In this document: one piece after another, positions 63,501 to 64,000 of the stretch
How positions within the stretch are numbered: position 1 is the first letter of the stretch
Layout: each line of letters starts with the position of its first letter
DNA from: Gammaproteobacteria bacterium
Lineage (GTDB): Bacteria; Pseudomonadota; Gammaproteobacteria; Steroidobacterales; Steroidobacteraceae
Assembly (NCBI GenBank): GCA_947455595.1
Contig: CANGOP010000002.1
Location: forward strand, 167,742-231,741
Reading direction: 5' to 3'
DNA length: 64,000 nucleotides
The notes under the pieces: generated by a model
Seen by the model: only the letters and a program-made list of their open reading frames with translations
The model's database searches: none
Told to the model about the DNA's origin: nothing
Made by a program: the position numbers and the translations under genes

Positions 63501-63983
63501 GCTTACTTTCGATTGCTCGCTGTGAAAGATGAATACGAAGTCGCCCGCCTCTTGACGCTGCCGGCGTTCGAGTCGCAGTTGGCAGCCGACTTTGAGGGGG
63601 TGCCGCGGCGCACCTATCACCTCGCGCCTCCGTTTTTTGCTCGCAAAGATCCGCGGACAGGGCGACCTCGCAAACGGTCGTTCGGTCCATGGTTGACGCC
63701 GATCTTGCGTGTCCTGGCTTACTTGCGGCGCTGCAGGGGGTATTGGTGCGACCCGTTCCGATGGACGCGGGATCGCCGGCTGGATCGCACGCTGCTCAGC
63801 GACTACGAAGCCGTCGTGAACGAATTGCTCGTCAAACTGAATGCACGCAACTTCGACCTGGCGGTGAAGATAGTCGCCCTACCGGAACAGGTGAAGGGTT
63901 ATGGGATCGTGCGCGAGCAGGCGGCACACGCCATGCGCGCAGTGCAAGTGGAGTTGCTTGCCCGGTGGCGCGACTGCCCGTAG
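60543..63983 (+). CDS. Fused indolepyruvate:ferredoxin oxidoreductase
   Basis: 1146 residues in one chain. Decarboxylates aromatic or branched 2-oxoacids to acyl-CoA using TPP, CoA and ferredoxin. The N-terminal alpha-like part begins RRVLLNGTQALVRLLLLQ, with GYRGSPLGGLD and GDDHAGKSSTISHQS. The TPP-domain Cys motif is YFCSGCPHNTST, followed by GGIGCH. A ferredoxin-like 4Fe-4S region has VCEGCGDCSKQANC and CAEGLCPSF. The gamma domain begins LLTGVGGTGVVTIGAL, and a C-terminal DUF6537-like part ends the protein. Proteobacterial fused enzymes have this order. Confidence 0.95.
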   Translation: MQVPVRLEDRYELNCRRVLLNGTQALVRLLLLQKARDAAAGLRTAGYVSGYRGSPLGGLDQQLLGAQSQLNAAGVHFQPGVNEDLAATAIWGTQQVGLLPGARVEGVYALWYGKGPGVDRSGDPIKHGNRAGSSAHGGVLVVFGDDHAGKSSTISHQSDPVIAAHGLPVLYPATVQEILDLGIHGWALSRYAGVWVGFKTVNETIEATATVDGAVDRVSVTLPHQPEPPGGVHIRIGFDPIGDDVRLQRSKWPRVLAYARANRLDRITHGIDAPVRGLGLITAGKTWLDVVAALQMLGLGDEVAMARSSVSVYKLALISPIEPEGLYEFARGRREVLVIEEKAPFVETQTARLLYGLAAEERPALSGKVASDGTPLMPSDVPLDPLSIALIIGQRLIAVGLGDEALSARLKVLEAELAEVEARHAVGRSRTPYFCSGCPHNTSTQLPEGSLAFGGIGCHTMALFMNRQTLPPTQMGGEGANWIGIAPFTDMPHAFQNIGDGTYFHSGLLAIRAAVTSGVNLTYKLLYNDAVAMTGGQAVEGGLTVAEITHQLRAERVQRIAVVSDDIEKYGDSPGFAVGTTVHHRQDLDAVQRQLRAVPGVSALIYDQVCAAEKRRRRKRGKFPDPDRRVVINTLVCEGCGDCSKQANCVSIEPIETPFGRKRRIEQASCNKDYSCAEGLCPSFVSLSGVRPARRKIQIDPGERSSLPLPPSAHAGAHAILLTGVGGTGVVTIGALLAMAAHIDGLEAHVYDMTGLAQKGGAVYGHIKIGPSGHGPVTPRVGALEATLVLGCDLIVSASTEALRAIHRGKTRVALNSHLLPTAHFQLNPDFDFQADAHRASLDAAAGAEAVRAVDATEASRVLLGDTIGANTLLLGFALQMGWLPVSPLALETAIRLNGAAVELNLKALAFGRLAAADPEAFGLLLAQHQQPPSVDRADATVRAAFLRDYQNADYARRYQDWVMRVRAAEVAVNPQSDALTRAFESAYFRLLAVKDEYEVARLLTLPAFESQLAADFEGVPRRTYHLAPPFFARKDPRTGRPRKRSFGPWLTPILRVLAYLRRCRGYWCDPFRWTRDRRLDRTLLSDYEAVVNELLVKLNARNFDLAVKIVALPEQVKGYGIVREQAAHAMRAVQVELLARWRDCP

Positions 63984-63999
63984 AGACGGGCAGTCGCGC
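63968..63999 (+). terminator. Terminator-like hairpin at the end of the oxidoreductase gene
   Basis: A perfect 13-bp stem GCGCGACTGCCCG/CGGGCAGTCGCGC with a 6-base loop TAGAGA. The stop codon TAG sits in the loop, so the hairpin starts inside the gene. The window ends one base later (T), so the T-run cannot be seen. Confidence 0.75.
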
Positions 64000-64000
64000 T

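Overview
The window looks like chromosomal DNA of a GC-rich gammaproteobacterium. Ubiquinone genes (ubiE-ubiJ-ubiB, ubiK), the dapF-DUF484-xerC order, hemC-hemD, membrane cytochrome c5, cytochrome c4, rimO, and a MetX-type acyltransferase beside a cysteine-synthase gene suggest something near Xanthomonadales, Nevskiales or Steroidobacterales. That placement is inferred from gene content only.

Region 1 (1-29.5 kb) is an accessory module, all on the + strand, and is the most interesting part. It opens with a tightly overlapping operon for a type II secretion/type IV pilus-like machine. This has a GspE ATPase (cut by the window start), PilM-, PilN-, PilO- and PilP-like assembly proteins, a TPR-secretin-cohesin outer-membrane channel, and three short pseudopilins. 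After a structured leader comes a four-gene cargo set. It consists of a SCO-type copper chaperone, two paralogous multicopper-oxidase-like proteins with complementary intact and decayed copper motifs, and a 4115-residue secreted mosaic protein. The mosaic has a degenerate cupredoxin N-terminus, SdrD/Cna-B-like modules, Gly-rich repeats, a beta-helix and IPT/TIG-like modules. A strong terminator closes this set. A near-consensus RpoE-type promoter then precedes a second operon: an LTxxQ (Spy/CpxP-like) protein, two exported proteins of unknown function, two tandem LolA-like proteins, and a fused cytochrome c/periplasmic-binding protein. Together these suggest a secreted copper oxidoreductase, its secretion apparatus, copper loading and periplasmic electron-transfer or sensing partners. 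The closest precedent I know is the OxpG pseudopilin/OmpB multicopper protein pair of Geobacter sulfurreducens. The substrate (Mn, Fe, Cu or organic) cannot be read from sequence.

Region 2 (29.5-36.9 kb) is housekeeping: an FKBP isomerase, an MFS transporter, ubiE-ubiJ-ubiB, and a divergent metX-like/cysteine synthase pair probably making cysteine through an O-acylserine. Region 3 (36.9-38.7 kb) is a small accessory island. It has a winged-helix-like protein with a perfect palindrome upstream, and a nucleotidyltransferase gene broken by two compensating frameshifts. Region 4 (38.7-50.6 kb) carries a YkgJ-like protein, DUF971, xerC, DUF484, dapF, rimO, an SDR protein, a ferredoxin-reductase fusion, hemD, hemC, a beta-hydroxyacid dehydrogenase, a DUF4124 protein, nicotinate phosphoribosyltransferase and a LuxR-type regulator whose phosphoacceptor Asp is Glu. 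Region 5 (50.8-64 kb) carries glnK-amtB with a sigma-54 promoter, ubiK, cytochrome c5, two tRNA-Arg genes, dsbA, cytochrome c4, engB, a thioesterase-lptM-polA operon, and a fused indolepyruvate:ferredoxin oxidoreductase that ends in a terminator-like hairpin at the window edge.
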